Below, piece after piece: positions 25,111 to 32,901 of a DNA stretch of 64,000 nt. The notes under the pieces are model-generated. The model was given only the letters and a program-made list of their open reading frames with translations. It searched no databases and had not been told where the DNA came from. Made by a program: the position numbers and the translations under genes. How positions within the stretch are numbered: position 1 is the stretch's first letter; each line of letters begins with the position of its first letter. Source of the DNA: Paenibacillus tyrphae (GTDB lineage: Bacteria; Bacillota; Bacilli; Paenibacillales; NBRC-103111); contig NZ_JNVM01000015.1 of assembly GCF_000722545.1 (NCBI RefSeq), forward strand, positions 1-64,000, in the 5' to 3' direction.

Positions 25111-26814
25111 TTATTTGTTGGATTGGAACAACCGCAGCAGCTTGGTCGCGGGACCGAGACGATTCCGCTCCCGCTGCGCGGGGATCACTTCGTCCGGCAG
25201 CCACCGCCGGAGCCACGGCAGCATCGCCTCGCGAAGCGCGTCCCGGACCGGCGGCGTGTCGTGCGGCAGCCGTCCTTGCCAGCCGGCCTCGGCCAGCGCC
25301 GCCAGATCCACCGCGGGCAGCAGGCAGGCGGGGCGCTGCGGGAGCAGGCGCAGCCACGCTTCCGTGTGCGGCGTCTTCAGCGCCTTCACCGCGAAGCAGT
25401 GCAGCCGCCGTCCCGGCGCCAGCCAAGCTTCGAGCTGCCGCAGGCGGCGGCGCGTCGCGGGAAGCTCCAGCTTATGCGCGAAAGGGTCGACGGCGTAGAC
25501 GACGTCCGTCGCGGTTTCGAGCAGCTCCCGCACCGCGGGATGCTCCCACTGCGCGCCGACGTCGACGATGCACACCGGGCGTCGGACCGCGTGAAACAGC
25601 TTCAGCCAGCCGCCGGCGTCAAGCTGCGGTTCTCCCGCGCCAGGGGCGGGCTCATCGGCGGGCAGCCACAGCGTGTGGCCGTCCGCCCAGGGCCGCTCGT
25701 CCGGGCGGCCGCCTTGCCCCGCCGCGTTGTAGCAGCGATACGCCGGCGGCGCGTTCTTGTCCGCGAACAGCAGCGCGGACAGCTCCGCCTGCGGAGCAGG
25801 CGGCTCGATCACGGCGTGCGGGACGCCGAGATCGTGAAGCTGCCGCGCGAGCGCGAGCGCGGCAAAGGTGGCCCCGGCGCCCGGGTATAGGGCGCCGACC
25901 GCCACCACGAGCGGCGGCGTCCACGCCGCTCCCGGCTGTGGCGGCGCGCCGACCTGCGCCGCCGGCCGCTGCGGCTGCTGCGCAGCCAGCCAGCCCGCCA
26001 GCGCGGCGCCGGCTTCGCGCGCATCCGCGAACCGGCCGTCCGGGCTTGCGCGCAGCAGCCGCAGCACGATCGGTGCAATCCCGGGCGGGACCGCCGCTTC
26101 CGCTTCGCGGTAAGGGCTTTGCGGATTGTAATACGCGCCGCCGCTCAGCAAAAAATAAAGCAGCGCGCCGAGGCCGTACAGATCGGTATGCGGATCGCTC
26201 TGCCGCCCGTCGAACTGCTCCGGTGCGGCAAAGCCGACCGTGCCGAGCAGCACCGTGTCGGCGGCTTGCTCCGCTTTAAAGCTGCGGGCGGTCCCGAAAT
26301 CGATCAAGCGCACCCTTCCGTCCGCGTCCAGCATCAGGTTGGACGGCTTCAAATCGCGGTGAATGATCGGCTCCGGTCGGAGCGAATGCAAATAATCGAG
26401 CAGCCCGCAAAGCTGCAGCGCAATTTCCGCGGCCTGTCCCTCGTTCATGCGGCGGCCCAGCCGTTCAAACCGCTGAAGCAGCGTTTCCCCTTCGATATAA
26501 TCCATAACCAGGTACAGAAAACCGTGGGCGTTGGCGGGTACGTAATCGACGATATCCGGCAGATTCGGATGACTCAAGCGGCTCATCGTTTCCGCTTCCT
26601 TGAGCAGCACGTGCCGCCGCAGCGCCACCTCCTGGCCGCTTTCCCCCGTAGACGGGTCGTCCCCGACATACGTCTCCTTAACCGCCCATCGCTTCCCCTT
26701 CAGCTTCAAGTCTTCCGCCAGAAACACCCGGCTCATCCCGCCGCTCCCCAAAGGAGCCATGATCCGGTAGCGCCCCGTCAGCGTCTGACCCGGCTGTAAG
26801 CCGTAATGCAGCAT
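25111..26814 (-). CDS. Ser/Thr protein kinase fused to a degenerate MinD-like P-loop domain
   Basis: The 567-residue protein starts with a complete Hanks-type kinase: glycine loop LGSGGMSRV (23-30), K46 in WAVKE, HRDLKPSN (catalytic D154), DFG at 172-174 and an APEQ motif near 197-200. After an Ala/Pro-rich linker, residues about 302-560 resemble a MinD/TadZ-type domain. That domain has VVAVGALYPGAGATFAALAL in the P-loop position but lacks the Walker lysine. No transmembrane helix or PASTA repeat is present. The ATG at 26814 has GGGGGA eight bases upstream. It is the first gene of the Tad-like operon, so it probably tunes assembly by phosphorylation; the substrates are unknown. Confidence 0.88.
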   Translation of the reverse strand: MLHYGLQPGQTLTGRYRIMAPLGSGGMSRVFLAEDLKLKGKRWAVKETYVGDDPSTGESGQEVALRRHVLLKEAETMSRLSHPNLPDIVDYVPANAHGFLYLVMDYIEGETLLQRFERLGRRMNEGQAAEIALQLCGLLDYLHSLRPEPIIHRDLKPSNLMLDADGRVRLIDFGTARSFKAEQAADTVLLGTVGFAAPEQFDGRQSDPHTDLYGLGALLYFLLSGGAYYNPQSPYREAEAAVPPGIAPIVLRLLRASPDGRFADAREAGAALAGWLAAQQPQRPAAQVGAPPQPGAAWTPPLVVAVGALYPGAGATFAALALARQLHDLGVPHAVIEPPAPQAELSALLFADKNAPPAYRCYNAAGQGGRPDERPWADGHTLWLPADEPAPGAGEPQLDAGGWLKLFHAVRRPVCIVDVGAQWEHPAVRELLETATDVVYAVDPFAHKLELPATRRRLRQLEAWLAPGRRLHCFAVKALKTPHTEAWLRLLPQRPACLLPAVDLAALAEAGWQGRLPHDTPPVRDALREAMLPWLRRWLPDEVIPAQRERNRLGPATKLLRLFQSNK

Positions 26815-26851
26815 CGCTTCGTTCCCCCGCCTTTCGTTCGTAGACAACGAC

Positions 26852-26897
26852 AAAAAACCGCCTTACGCATGCAAACAATGCATGACATAAGGCGGTT
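26852..26897 (-). terminator. Terminator-like hairpin in the leader of the Tad-like operon
   Basis: On the minus strand AACCGCCTTA and TAAGGCGGTT (10 bp, perfect) enclose a second perfect stem CATGCA/TGCATG with loop TTGTT. The whole is followed by TTTTTT. It lies 38 bp upstream of the kinase start codon, downstream of an AT-rich promoter-like region (26927-26958). Transcription of the operon should have to read through it. Confidence 0.75.
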
Positions 26898-26926
26898 CTT
26901 CCGCACAATGTAATGAGATTGCTTAT

Positions 26927-26958
26927 AAATTATCATAGTTTTACCAAAATTTCAACAA
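26927..26958 (-). promoter_or_regulatory. Tentative promoter of the Tad-like operon
   Basis: The minus strand has TTGAAA (26950-26955) and TAATTT (26927-26932) at 17-bp spacing. Alternatives are TTGTTG with TATGAT at 15 bp. No reading is a strong consensus, but the region is AT-rich and is the only plausible start for the operon before the attenuator-like hairpin. Confidence 0.4.
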
Positions 26959-27007
26959 CCGATTTGCCGCCGCCGTTTAATTAGAATTTGTAAATTTCAA
27001 ACGACTC

Positions 27008-27061
27008 TCAACAATATTTTAACGTGCAATTAACCTTTGGATAACAACCCCGCTTTATAAT
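27008..27061 (+). promoter_or_regulatory. Pho box (PhoP site) and -10 of the ugp-like operon
   Basis: Four hexamers TCAACA (27008), TTAACG (27019), TTAACC (27030) and ATAACA (27041) start exactly 11 bp apart. This matches the TT(A/T/C)ACA direct repeats bound by PhoP in Bacillus. A TATAAT lies at 27056-27061, with no good -35 in front of it, as is usual for activated Pho promoters. The site lies 53 bp before the permease start codon. Confidence 0.8.
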
Positions 27062-27098
27062 TAGCTCGTTCAGACCAGTCCCTGAAAGGAGCGTCCGC

Positions 27099-28067
27099 AT
27101 GACCTTGCTCGACCGTAACGCAGCGGTTCGTCCGGCCCCGAACTCAGCCAAGAGGCAAACTGCGGCAGACGCCGGCCGGCGAAGCCTGCGCGTGATCCAG
27201 TGGAAGGAAGCGTCGCTTGCCTATGCTTTCCTGCTGCCTTCCCTTTTGCTGTTCGGTATTTTTCTGTTCTATCCTCTCTTGAAGTCGGTCTACCTCAGCC
27301 TGCATTTGACCGACCCCCGGGGGCGCATCGCCGCTTTTGCCGGCCTAGACAACTTCACTGAGCTGCTTGCCTCCGATAAATTTTATGAAAGCTTGAAAGT
27401 TACTCTGTCCTTCACGGTTCTCACCGTCCCTGTCGGCATCGCCCTTGCGCTGCTGCTCGCTGCGCTGTCGCAAGGCAAGCTTCGGGGGATGAAAGGCTTC
27501 CAGTTCGTGTTCTCGCTGCCTGTAGCCATTTCCGTCGGGACCGGCTCGGTCATCTGGATGATGCTGTATCATCCGACGCTGGGCACTCTCAATTATTTCT
27601 TAACGCTGCTCGGCGTGGAACCGGTCCGTTGGCTGACCGATCCGGCTTGGGCGCTCATCTCCGTCTCCATCATGACGATTTGGATGAATCTCGGCTTCAA
27701 TTATATCGTCCTGCTTAGCGGCTTGCAGAGCGTACCCGAGGAAATATACGACAGCGCCAAAATCGACGGCTCCGGCCCGCTGCACACCTTTTTCCAGCTT
27801 ACGGTGCCGCTCGTATCGCCCACGCTCTTTTTCGTCGGGATCGTCTCGGTTATTCAGGCGTTCCAATCGTTCGGACAAATTCATATTCTCACCAAGGGCG
27901 GCCCAATGAACAGCACCGACGTCATCGTCTTTAATATTTATCAAGATGCGTTCGTGAACTTCCGGTTCGGCATCGGCAGTGCGCAGGCGCTGATCCTATT
28001 CGCCATCGTGCTGATTCTGACCCTCCTCCAGTACCGTTTTCTGGAAAGGAAGGTGCATTACCAATGA
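27099..28067 (+). CDS. ugpA: Glycerol-3-phosphate-type ABC transporter permease (UgpA-like)
   Basis: The 322-residue protein has six transmembrane helices and the EAA loop of MalF/UgpA-type permeases (EEIYDSAKIDGSGPLHTFFQLTVPLVSP). A long N-terminal cytoplasmic extension precedes the first helix. It would form the membrane channel with the next gene product for import of sn-glycerol-3-phosphate or its diesters. AAAGGAG lies seven bases before the ATG. The Pho box upstream and the UgpB-like binding protein support this substrate over a sugar. No ATPase gene is in the operon; a shared MsmX-type ATPase is likely. Confidence 0.8.
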   Translation: MTLLDRNAAVRPAPNSAKRQTAADAGRRSLRVIQWKEASLAYAFLLPSLLLFGIFLFYPLLKSVYLSLHLTDPRGRIAAFAGLDNFTELLASDKFYESLKVTLSFTVLTVPVGIALALLLAALSQGKLRGMKGFQFVFSLPVAISVGTGSVIWMMLYHPTLGTLNYFLTLLGVEPVRWLTDPAWALISVSIMTIWMNLGFNYIVLLSGLQSVPEEIYDSAKIDGSGPLHTFFQLTVPLVSPTLFFVGIVSVIQAFQSFGQIHILTKGGPMNSTDVIVFNIYQDAFVNFRFGIGSAQALILFAIVLILTLLQYRFLERKVHYQ

Positions 28068-28885
28068 GTTCCCGCTTGCAAAACGCCCTCGTTTACGCCG
28101 TGCTCATCGTCGCGGCGGCGCTGACGCTGTATCCGGTTCTGTATACTGTCTCGGCCTCGTTCATGACCAATGCGGAGTCAGCTTCGTATCCGCCGAAGCT
28201 GCTGCCGGGCGGCTTACATTGGGAGAACTATATTCAAGTGTTCAAGCAAATTCCGGTCGGCCAGTTTCTCGCCAACAGCTTCCTCGTCTCCGGCGCGATC
28301 ATGCTGGGGCAGCTCGTTACGGCAAGTTTGGCGGCCTATGCGTTCGCATATATGAGATTTCCGGGCAAAAGCTTCCTGTTTGCGCTGTTTCTGTCCACCA
28401 TGATGATTCCGTGGGAAGTGACAATCATTCCCAATTATTTGACCGTCAAAAGCTGGGGCTGGCTCGACAGCTACCAGGGACTGATCGTGCCTTTTCTGGC
28501 AACGGCTTTCGGCACGTTCCTGCTGCGCCAGTTTTTCCTGCAACTCCCCCGCGAATTGTTCGAAGCCGCCAAAATTGACGGCTGCGGCCATCTGCGCAGC
28601 TTTGTCCGACTCGTGCTGCCGCTGGCAAAGCCCGCGCTTGCCACGCTCGGCGTGTACTCGTTCCTGAGCCACTGGAACATGTACTTGTGGCCGCTGCTCG
28701 TCACGAACGGGCAATCGATGCGCACGGTCCAGATCGGCATCAGCATGCTGCAATTCGAAGAGCTGACCTATTGGAACGTCGTGCTGGCGGGCGTCGTGAC
28801 GGTGCTGCTGCCGTCGCTTGTTTTGCTGCTACTCGGTCTGAAGCAGCTCGTCCGCGGGATGACGGCCGGAGCGATCAAAGGGTAA
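28064..28885 (+). CDS. ugpE: Glycerol-3-phosphate-type ABC transporter permease (UgpE-like)
   Basis: The 273-residue protein has six helices and the EAA motif (LPRELFEAAKIDGCGHLRSFVRLVLPLAKPA), the MalG/UgpE type. Its ATG overlaps the stop of the preceding permease (ATGA), so the two subunits are translationally coupled. It pairs with the upstream permease to make the translocation pore. Confidence 0.82.
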   Translation: MSSRLQNALVYAVLIVAAALTLYPVLYTVSASFMTNAESASYPPKLLPGGLHWENYIQVFKQIPVGQFLANSFLVSGAIMLGQLVTASLAAYAFAYMRFPGKSFLFALFLSTMMIPWEVTIIPNYLTVKSWGWLDSYQGLIVPFLATAFGTFLLRQFFLQLPRELFEAAKIDGCGHLRSFVRLVLPLAKPALATLGVYSFLSHWNMYLWPLLVTNGQSMRTVQIGISMLQFEELTYWNVVLAGVVTVLLPSLVLLLLGLKQLVRGMTAGAIKG

Positions 28886-28997
28886 GACATAGCGCGAGGA
28901 CCGGCTCTTGGCTTGCTTCTCTTGATTAAGCCAACGGGCTTCCAACGCCTCCTCGCTCTATATATAAATAACAAATTAAAGGGAGAGATCAACCGAA

Positions 28998-30383
28998 ATG
29001 AAGCACCTGAACAAAAAAAGCATGCTGCTTCTTCTGCTTGCTTTCGTCATGATGTTTATGGCAGCATGCGGAAACGGCACGGCGGGCAATGCCGGCGACA
29101 AGCCTGCAGCCGGGGGCGCCGAGAATAAGGAAGCGCCGAAAGCCGGGGAGCCGGTCAAGGTCGTCTGGTGGCACTCGATGAGCGGCGAGCTGGGCAAAGC
29201 GGTCGACAAGCTGGTCGCCGATTTCAACGCCTCCCAGAAAAACGTCGTCGTCGAAGCCGTATTCCAAGGTACCTATGACGAAAGCTTGAACAAAATGAAA
29301 GCGTCCATGGATTCCAAAAGCGGTCCGGCGCTCATTCAGGTGTATGAAATCGGCAGCCGCTTCATGATTGACTCCAAAGCGATCACGCCGATGCAAAAAT
29401 TTATCGACGCTGACAAATTCGATGTCTCCCAGCTTGAAGAAAACATTTTGAACTATTATACGGTGGATGGCAAGCTGAATTCGATGCCGTTCAACACGTC
29501 CAACCCGATTCTGTATTACAACAAAGATGCGTTCAAAGCCGCCGGTCTCGATCCGGAAAAGCCGCCCGTCACCTACGAAGAAGTCGCCGAAGCAGCCAAA
29601 AAGCTGTCTAAAGACGGCAAAGCCGGTGCTTCTTTCGCGATCTACGGCTGGTTCATGGAGCAGTTCTTCGCAAACCAAGGCGCCGAGCTGCTGAACAACG
29701 GCAACGGCCGCACCAGCCCGGCAACGGAATCTTTGCTTGGCAGCGATGCCGGCGTCAATACGATGACTTGGTGGAAGCAAATGATCGACGACAAAACGAT
29801 GCTGAACCTCGGCCGCAAAACCGACGATACGAAAAAAGCGTTCGCCGCCGGCCAAATCGCGATGACGCTCGATACGACAGCTTCCCTGCGCGGGATCGTA
29901 AGCGCAGCGGAAGGCAAGTTCCAAGTCGGCACGGCCTTCCTGCCGAAGCCGAAGGACGCAAAGGATGGCGGCGTCATCGTCGGCGGCGCAAGCTTGTACA
30001 TCTTGAACAACCGTTCCGAAGCGGAGCAGAAGGGCGCATGGGAGTTCATCAAATTCCTCACCGATCCGAAGCAGCAAGCTTACTGGCACGTCAATACGGG
30101 ATACTTCCCGATCACGAAAAAAGCGTATGACGAGCAGCTCGTCAAGGACAATCTGACCAAGTATCCGCAGTTTAAAACAGCTGTTGACCAACTGCACCAA
30201 ACGAAAGCGAACAAAGCGACGCAGGGCGCGGTTATGGGCGTGTTCCCGGAAGCCCGCCAGCTTACCGAAGGCGCAATCGAAGAGGTTCTGAACGGCAAAA
30301 AGTCTCCGAAAGAAGCGCTGGACGGCGCCGCTAAAGAAATATCGTCGAAGCTTGCACAGTACAACAAGACGGTAGCGAAATAA
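28998..30383 (+). CDS. ugpB: Glycerol-3-phosphate-binding lipoprotein (UgpB-like)
   Basis: The 461-residue family-1 solute-binding protein has a lipoprotein signal ending in MAAC (C24). The mature N-terminus contains VWWHSMSGELGKAVDKLVADFN, closely matching the WHSMEGELG motif of UgpB. It would be lipid-anchored outside the membrane and deliver glycerol-3-phosphate to the two permeases. Placing the binding protein last, 112 bp after the permeases with its own GGGAGAG site, may allow higher expression. A strong terminator follows at 30396-30435. Confidence 0.85.
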   Translation: MKHLNKKSMLLLLLAFVMMFMAACGNGTAGNAGDKPAAGGAENKEAPKAGEPVKVVWWHSMSGELGKAVDKLVADFNASQKNVVVEAVFQGTYDESLNKMKASMDSKSGPALIQVYEIGSRFMIDSKAITPMQKFIDADKFDVSQLEENILNYYTVDGKLNSMPFNTSNPILYYNKDAFKAAGLDPEKPPVTYEEVAEAAKKLSKDGKAGASFAIYGWFMEQFFANQGAELLNNGNGRTSPATESLLGSDAGVNTMTWWKQMIDDKTMLNLGRKTDDTKKAFAAGQIAMTLDTTASLRGIVSAAEGKFQVGTAFLPKPKDAKDGGVIVGGASLYILNNRSEAEQKGAWEFIKFLTDPKQQAYWHVNTGYFPITKKAYDEQLVKDNLTKYPQFKTAVDQLHQTKANKATQGAVMGVFPEARQLTEGAIEEVLNGKKSPKEALDGAAKEISSKLAQYNKTVAK

Positions 30384-30395
30384 CGTTTCCCCCGG

Positions 30396-30435
30396 CCGAC
30401 GGTCTCCCTCTAAAAGGAAGACCGTCGGTCTTTTT
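30396..30435 (+). terminator. Terminator of the ugp-like operon
   Basis: Arms CCGACGGTCT and AGACCGTCGG (10 bp, perfect) around a CCCTCTAAAAGGA loop are followed by CTTTTT. Confidence 0.9.
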
Positions 30436-30439
30436 CGAA

Positions 30440-30485
30440 TTAAAATTCTAAAAATATTGAATTTTAAATTCTAATATTATAGAAT
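30440..30485 (+). promoter_or_regulatory. Two palindromes upstream of the ArsR gene (candidate operators)
   Basis: A perfect inverted repeat TTAAAATTC-N10-GAATTTTAA (30440-30467) is followed directly by ATTCTA-N6-TAGAAT (30468-30485). The second overlaps a TATTAT -10-like stretch. They lie 36 bp before the start of an ArsR-type regulator. Autoregulation of the regulator-exporter pair through these sites is the likely reading. Confidence 0.6.
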
Positions 30486-30520
30486 ACATGAGAATCATTT
30501 AATTCGAAGAGGTGATTGGG

Positions 30521-31570
30521 TTGGACATCATTCAAGCGACGGGACGGAAGCGGGAGACGTATCAAGTGCAGCTCGAATATTCGCTGCTGTGGGAATGCGC
30601 GATGGGAATTGCTGCCGTGACGAACACGCCGCTTCTCCATACGTTGGAGAAGCCGATGGAACATTGGAAGCAGCTCAAAGCCTCATTATCCAAAGAGCTG
30701 CTGGGGCACTTGGCTTTTGTAGAAAAGCACAATACTTGGAAAGCTTTGCTCCAGCTGCTCCATCAGCAAGCTTTCGCTTCCCTGCCCGATTTTCTGGCCT
30801 ATATCGAGCGTTTGGCCCCGGAGGAGCTGAAAAGCATCTGCCTTCCCTATCTCGGAAAAGAGCACCAGAACTCGCGCAAGCAGGCGGCTTCCGGTGACAG
30901 GAAGGCTGCACAAGAGCTGCAAGAACTCGCAAACGGGAACCCGTTTTTCCCGGCCTATATTGATTTTATCTGCACAACCGATCCGGCGGAGCTGAAACGT
31001 CATCTCGCGGAAGTAATGTCAGGCTGGTACGAAGCGGATATCGAGCCGGAAGCGGAGCAGCTCCTTGCCGTTTTGACCAGAGATAGCGAAGCCAAGAGTA
31101 GCATGCAGCAAAGGATGACCCCGGAGGAACTTGTCGAATGGGCCACGGGCGGGATCGCGTATTCGCCGGAGCCGAGCGTTCACCGGGTGCTGCTCATCCC
31201 GCAAATCGTTTATCGGCCTTGGAACATCGAAGCGGATATCGAAGGGACGAAGGTCTTTCATTATCCCGTAGCGAGCGATAGCATCCACCCTGCCGATAAG
31301 TATATGCCCGACGCCTCGCTCGTTCTTAAGCATAAGGCGCTCGGCGACGAAATCCGGCTGCGTATCGTCAAGCTGCTGTCCGAAGAGGATCGGAGCCTGC
31401 AAGATTTGACGGATCGGTTGAATATCGGAAAATCGACGATTCATCATCATTTGAAGCTGCTCCGTGCGGCAAGGCTAGTCGATATCCGCGATGCTAAGTA
31501 CCGCGTCAAGACGAAAGCCATCGATACGCTGGCCCAAGAGCTGGCCGATTATTTACGACAAGACGAATAA
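30521..31570 (+). CDS. ArsR-type winged-helix regulator with long N-terminal domain
   Basis: The 349-residue protein has a classical ArsR HTH only at its C-terminus (about 265-340: KALGDEIRLRIVKLLSEED, then IGKSTIHHHLKLLRAARLV). The first 260 residues form a helical domain without cysteine metal sites, so it probably senses something other than metal. A TTG start at 30521 has GAGGTG six bases upstream; an earlier GTG overlaps that site. The MFS exporter begins 13 bp after its stop codon and is probably its target. Confidence 0.8.
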   Translation: MDIIQATGRKRETYQVQLEYSLLWECAMGIAAVTNTPLLHTLEKPMEHWKQLKASLSKELLGHLAFVEKHNTWKALLQLLHQQAFASLPDFLAYIERLAPEELKSICLPYLGKEHQNSRKQAASGDRKAAQELQELANGNPFFPAYIDFICTTDPAELKRHLAEVMSGWYEADIEPEAEQLLAVLTRDSEAKSSMQQRMTPEELVEWATGGIAYSPEPSVHRVLLIPQIVYRPWNIEADIEGTKVFHYPVASDSIHPADKYMPDASLVLKHKALGDEIRLRIVKLLSEEDRSLQDLTDRLNIGKSTIHHHLKLLRAARLVDIRDAKYRVKTKAIDTLAQELADYLRQDE

Positions 31571-31583
31571 AGGTGGACGGAAC

Positions 31584-32837
31584 ATGGAAGCATCGGCTGC
31601 CGGACGAAGCTACGAGCCTTCGCTGCCGGAATTCAAAAGAAATTACCCGGTCTACCGCTTCGTAGGAAGCAGCTTTATTTCCTACTGCGGAGATCAAATT
31701 CAGCTTATCGCGATTCCCCTGCTCGTTCTGGCGATTACGGGCTCGCCGGTCAGCATGGGAATCGTAACCGCGCTCGAACGCCTGCCGGTGCTGCTGCAGC
31801 CCTTGACCGGCATCTGGTCCGACCGGTTGAACCGTAAAACGCTGCTACTGCTCTGCGATCTCGGCAGAGGCGTCATTACGGGGCTGCTGGGCCTTCTGTT
31901 CATCGTGGATTCGCTGCAAATGTGGCACGTGTACATCGGCGCCTTCGCCGCCGGCGTGCTCGGTCAAATCTATACGACAGCGCAAATCGCCTCCGTACCG
32001 AATCTCGTCCGAAAAAGTGATCTGCAGACGGTGAATGCGGTCAATTCGGGTTTTGCGAACTTGGCCGTTCTCGCAGCGCCCGGTCTGGGAGGAATGGTCA
32101 TCGGCTTATACAATCCCGGATATGCGGTTCTCGTCAACAGCGCCACTTTTTTCATCTCGTTTCTGACGGTTCTCAGCCTTCCCATCCGGCGTACGGTTGT
32201 GGGCTCCAATACGGCTAAAGCCAATAGCTTTTACGAGGATTTAAAAGAAGGCTTCCAGTTTGTCACGCGAACGAAACCGATTTTATTTACGAACCTGGCG
32301 ATGCTCGTATCCGTCTTCGGAACGACCCTGTTCCTCACATTGATGGTATTTCATCTCAAAGAAACGATTCAGCTGCCTGTTGGGCGGATCGGCTGGCTCT
32401 TGTCTGCGGGGGGACTGGGGGCGGTCGGGGGAGCGCTGGTGACGGCCGTGCTGCGCAAACGTTTCTCTTACCGGACCATTTTATTCGCCGCTTCCTGTCT
32501 GGGCGGGTTGTCCGTCGTCGTCTTCAGCCAGTCGCAGACTTATGCCGTGCTGCTGCTGTCGAATGCGGCCGGGACGATCGCCGCGTCCGCCATGAATCCG
32601 TGCATCGTGACGATCCGGCAAACGTTGACGCCCGACCGGCTATTAGGACGCGTTCAGGCGACGAGCCGGTTTATGACGTGGACGCTGATGCCGGTGGCGG
32701 CTTTCTTGGCCGGCGTGTTGGCCGAACGGCTCGGGACGCATGGGACCATTTTGCTGGGCGGCTTGCTTTCTACGGCCGGTTCGCTGCTATACCTGCACCC
32801 ATCGTTAAAGGATAAACAAAAGACCTCCGCCCGATGA
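31584..32837 (+). CDS. MFS transporter, likely drug or metabolite exporter
   Basis: The 417-residue protein has about twelve transmembrane helices. Its A-type loop LTGIWSDRLNRKTLLLLCD between helices 2 and 3 fits the MFS G-x-x-x-D-R-x-x-R pattern. The second half has TPDRLLGRVQATSRFMTW, typical of macrolide-efflux-like (MefA/DHA3) exporters. AAAGGTGG lies seven bases before the ATG. It is co-transcribed with the ArsR gene. Its last codons overlap the terminator of the convergent chitinase gene. Confidence 0.85.
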   Translation: MEASAAGRSYEPSLPEFKRNYPVYRFVGSSFISYCGDQIQLIAIPLLVLAITGSPVSMGIVTALERLPVLLQPLTGIWSDRLNRKTLLLLCDLGRGVITGLLGLLFIVDSLQMWHVYIGAFAAGVLGQIYTTAQIASVPNLVRKSDLQTVNAVNSGFANLAVLAAPGLGGMVIGLYNPGYAVLVNSATFFISFLTVLSLPIRRTVVGSNTAKANSFYEDLKEGFQFVTRTKPILFTNLAMLVSVFGTTLFLTLMVFHLKETIQLPVGRIGWLLSAGGLGAVGGALVTAVLRKRFSYRTILFAASCLGGLSVVVFSQSQTYAVLLLSNAAGTIAASAMNPCIVTIRQTLTPDRLLGRVQATSRFMTWTLMPVAAFLAGVLAERLGTHGTILLGGLLSTAGSLLYLHPSLKDKQKTSAR

Positions 32838-32846
32838 GGGCGAAGG
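32824..32846 (-). terminator. Chitinase terminator
   Basis: On the minus strand CCTTCGCCC and GGGCGGAGG (nine pairs, one wobble, loop TCATC) are followed by TCTTTTG. It overlaps the 3' end of the convergent MFS gene. Confidence 0.75.
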
Positions 32847-32901
32847 CCGGAAATCATTAGTGCGGTATGAAGCGTATGCGGTGCTCTTGTTGTCGGGTGT
32901 T

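Noticed and set aside
24879..26279. Long plus-strand open frame of 466 codons, Arg/Ala/Pro rich
   Set aside because: It is antisense to the cpaB and kinase genes and is open only because of the high GC content; there is no ribosome-binding site or domain pattern.
26898..27000. Cyclic di-GMP riboswitch in front of the Tad-like operon
   Set aside because: The leader between promoter and hairpin is far too short and lacks any GEMM-type conserved sequence.
28989..30200. Minus-strand open frame of 403 codons opposite the solute-binding protein
   Set aside because: It is the complement of a clearly real lipoprotein gene with a lipobox and terminator, and has no promoter or ribosome-binding site.
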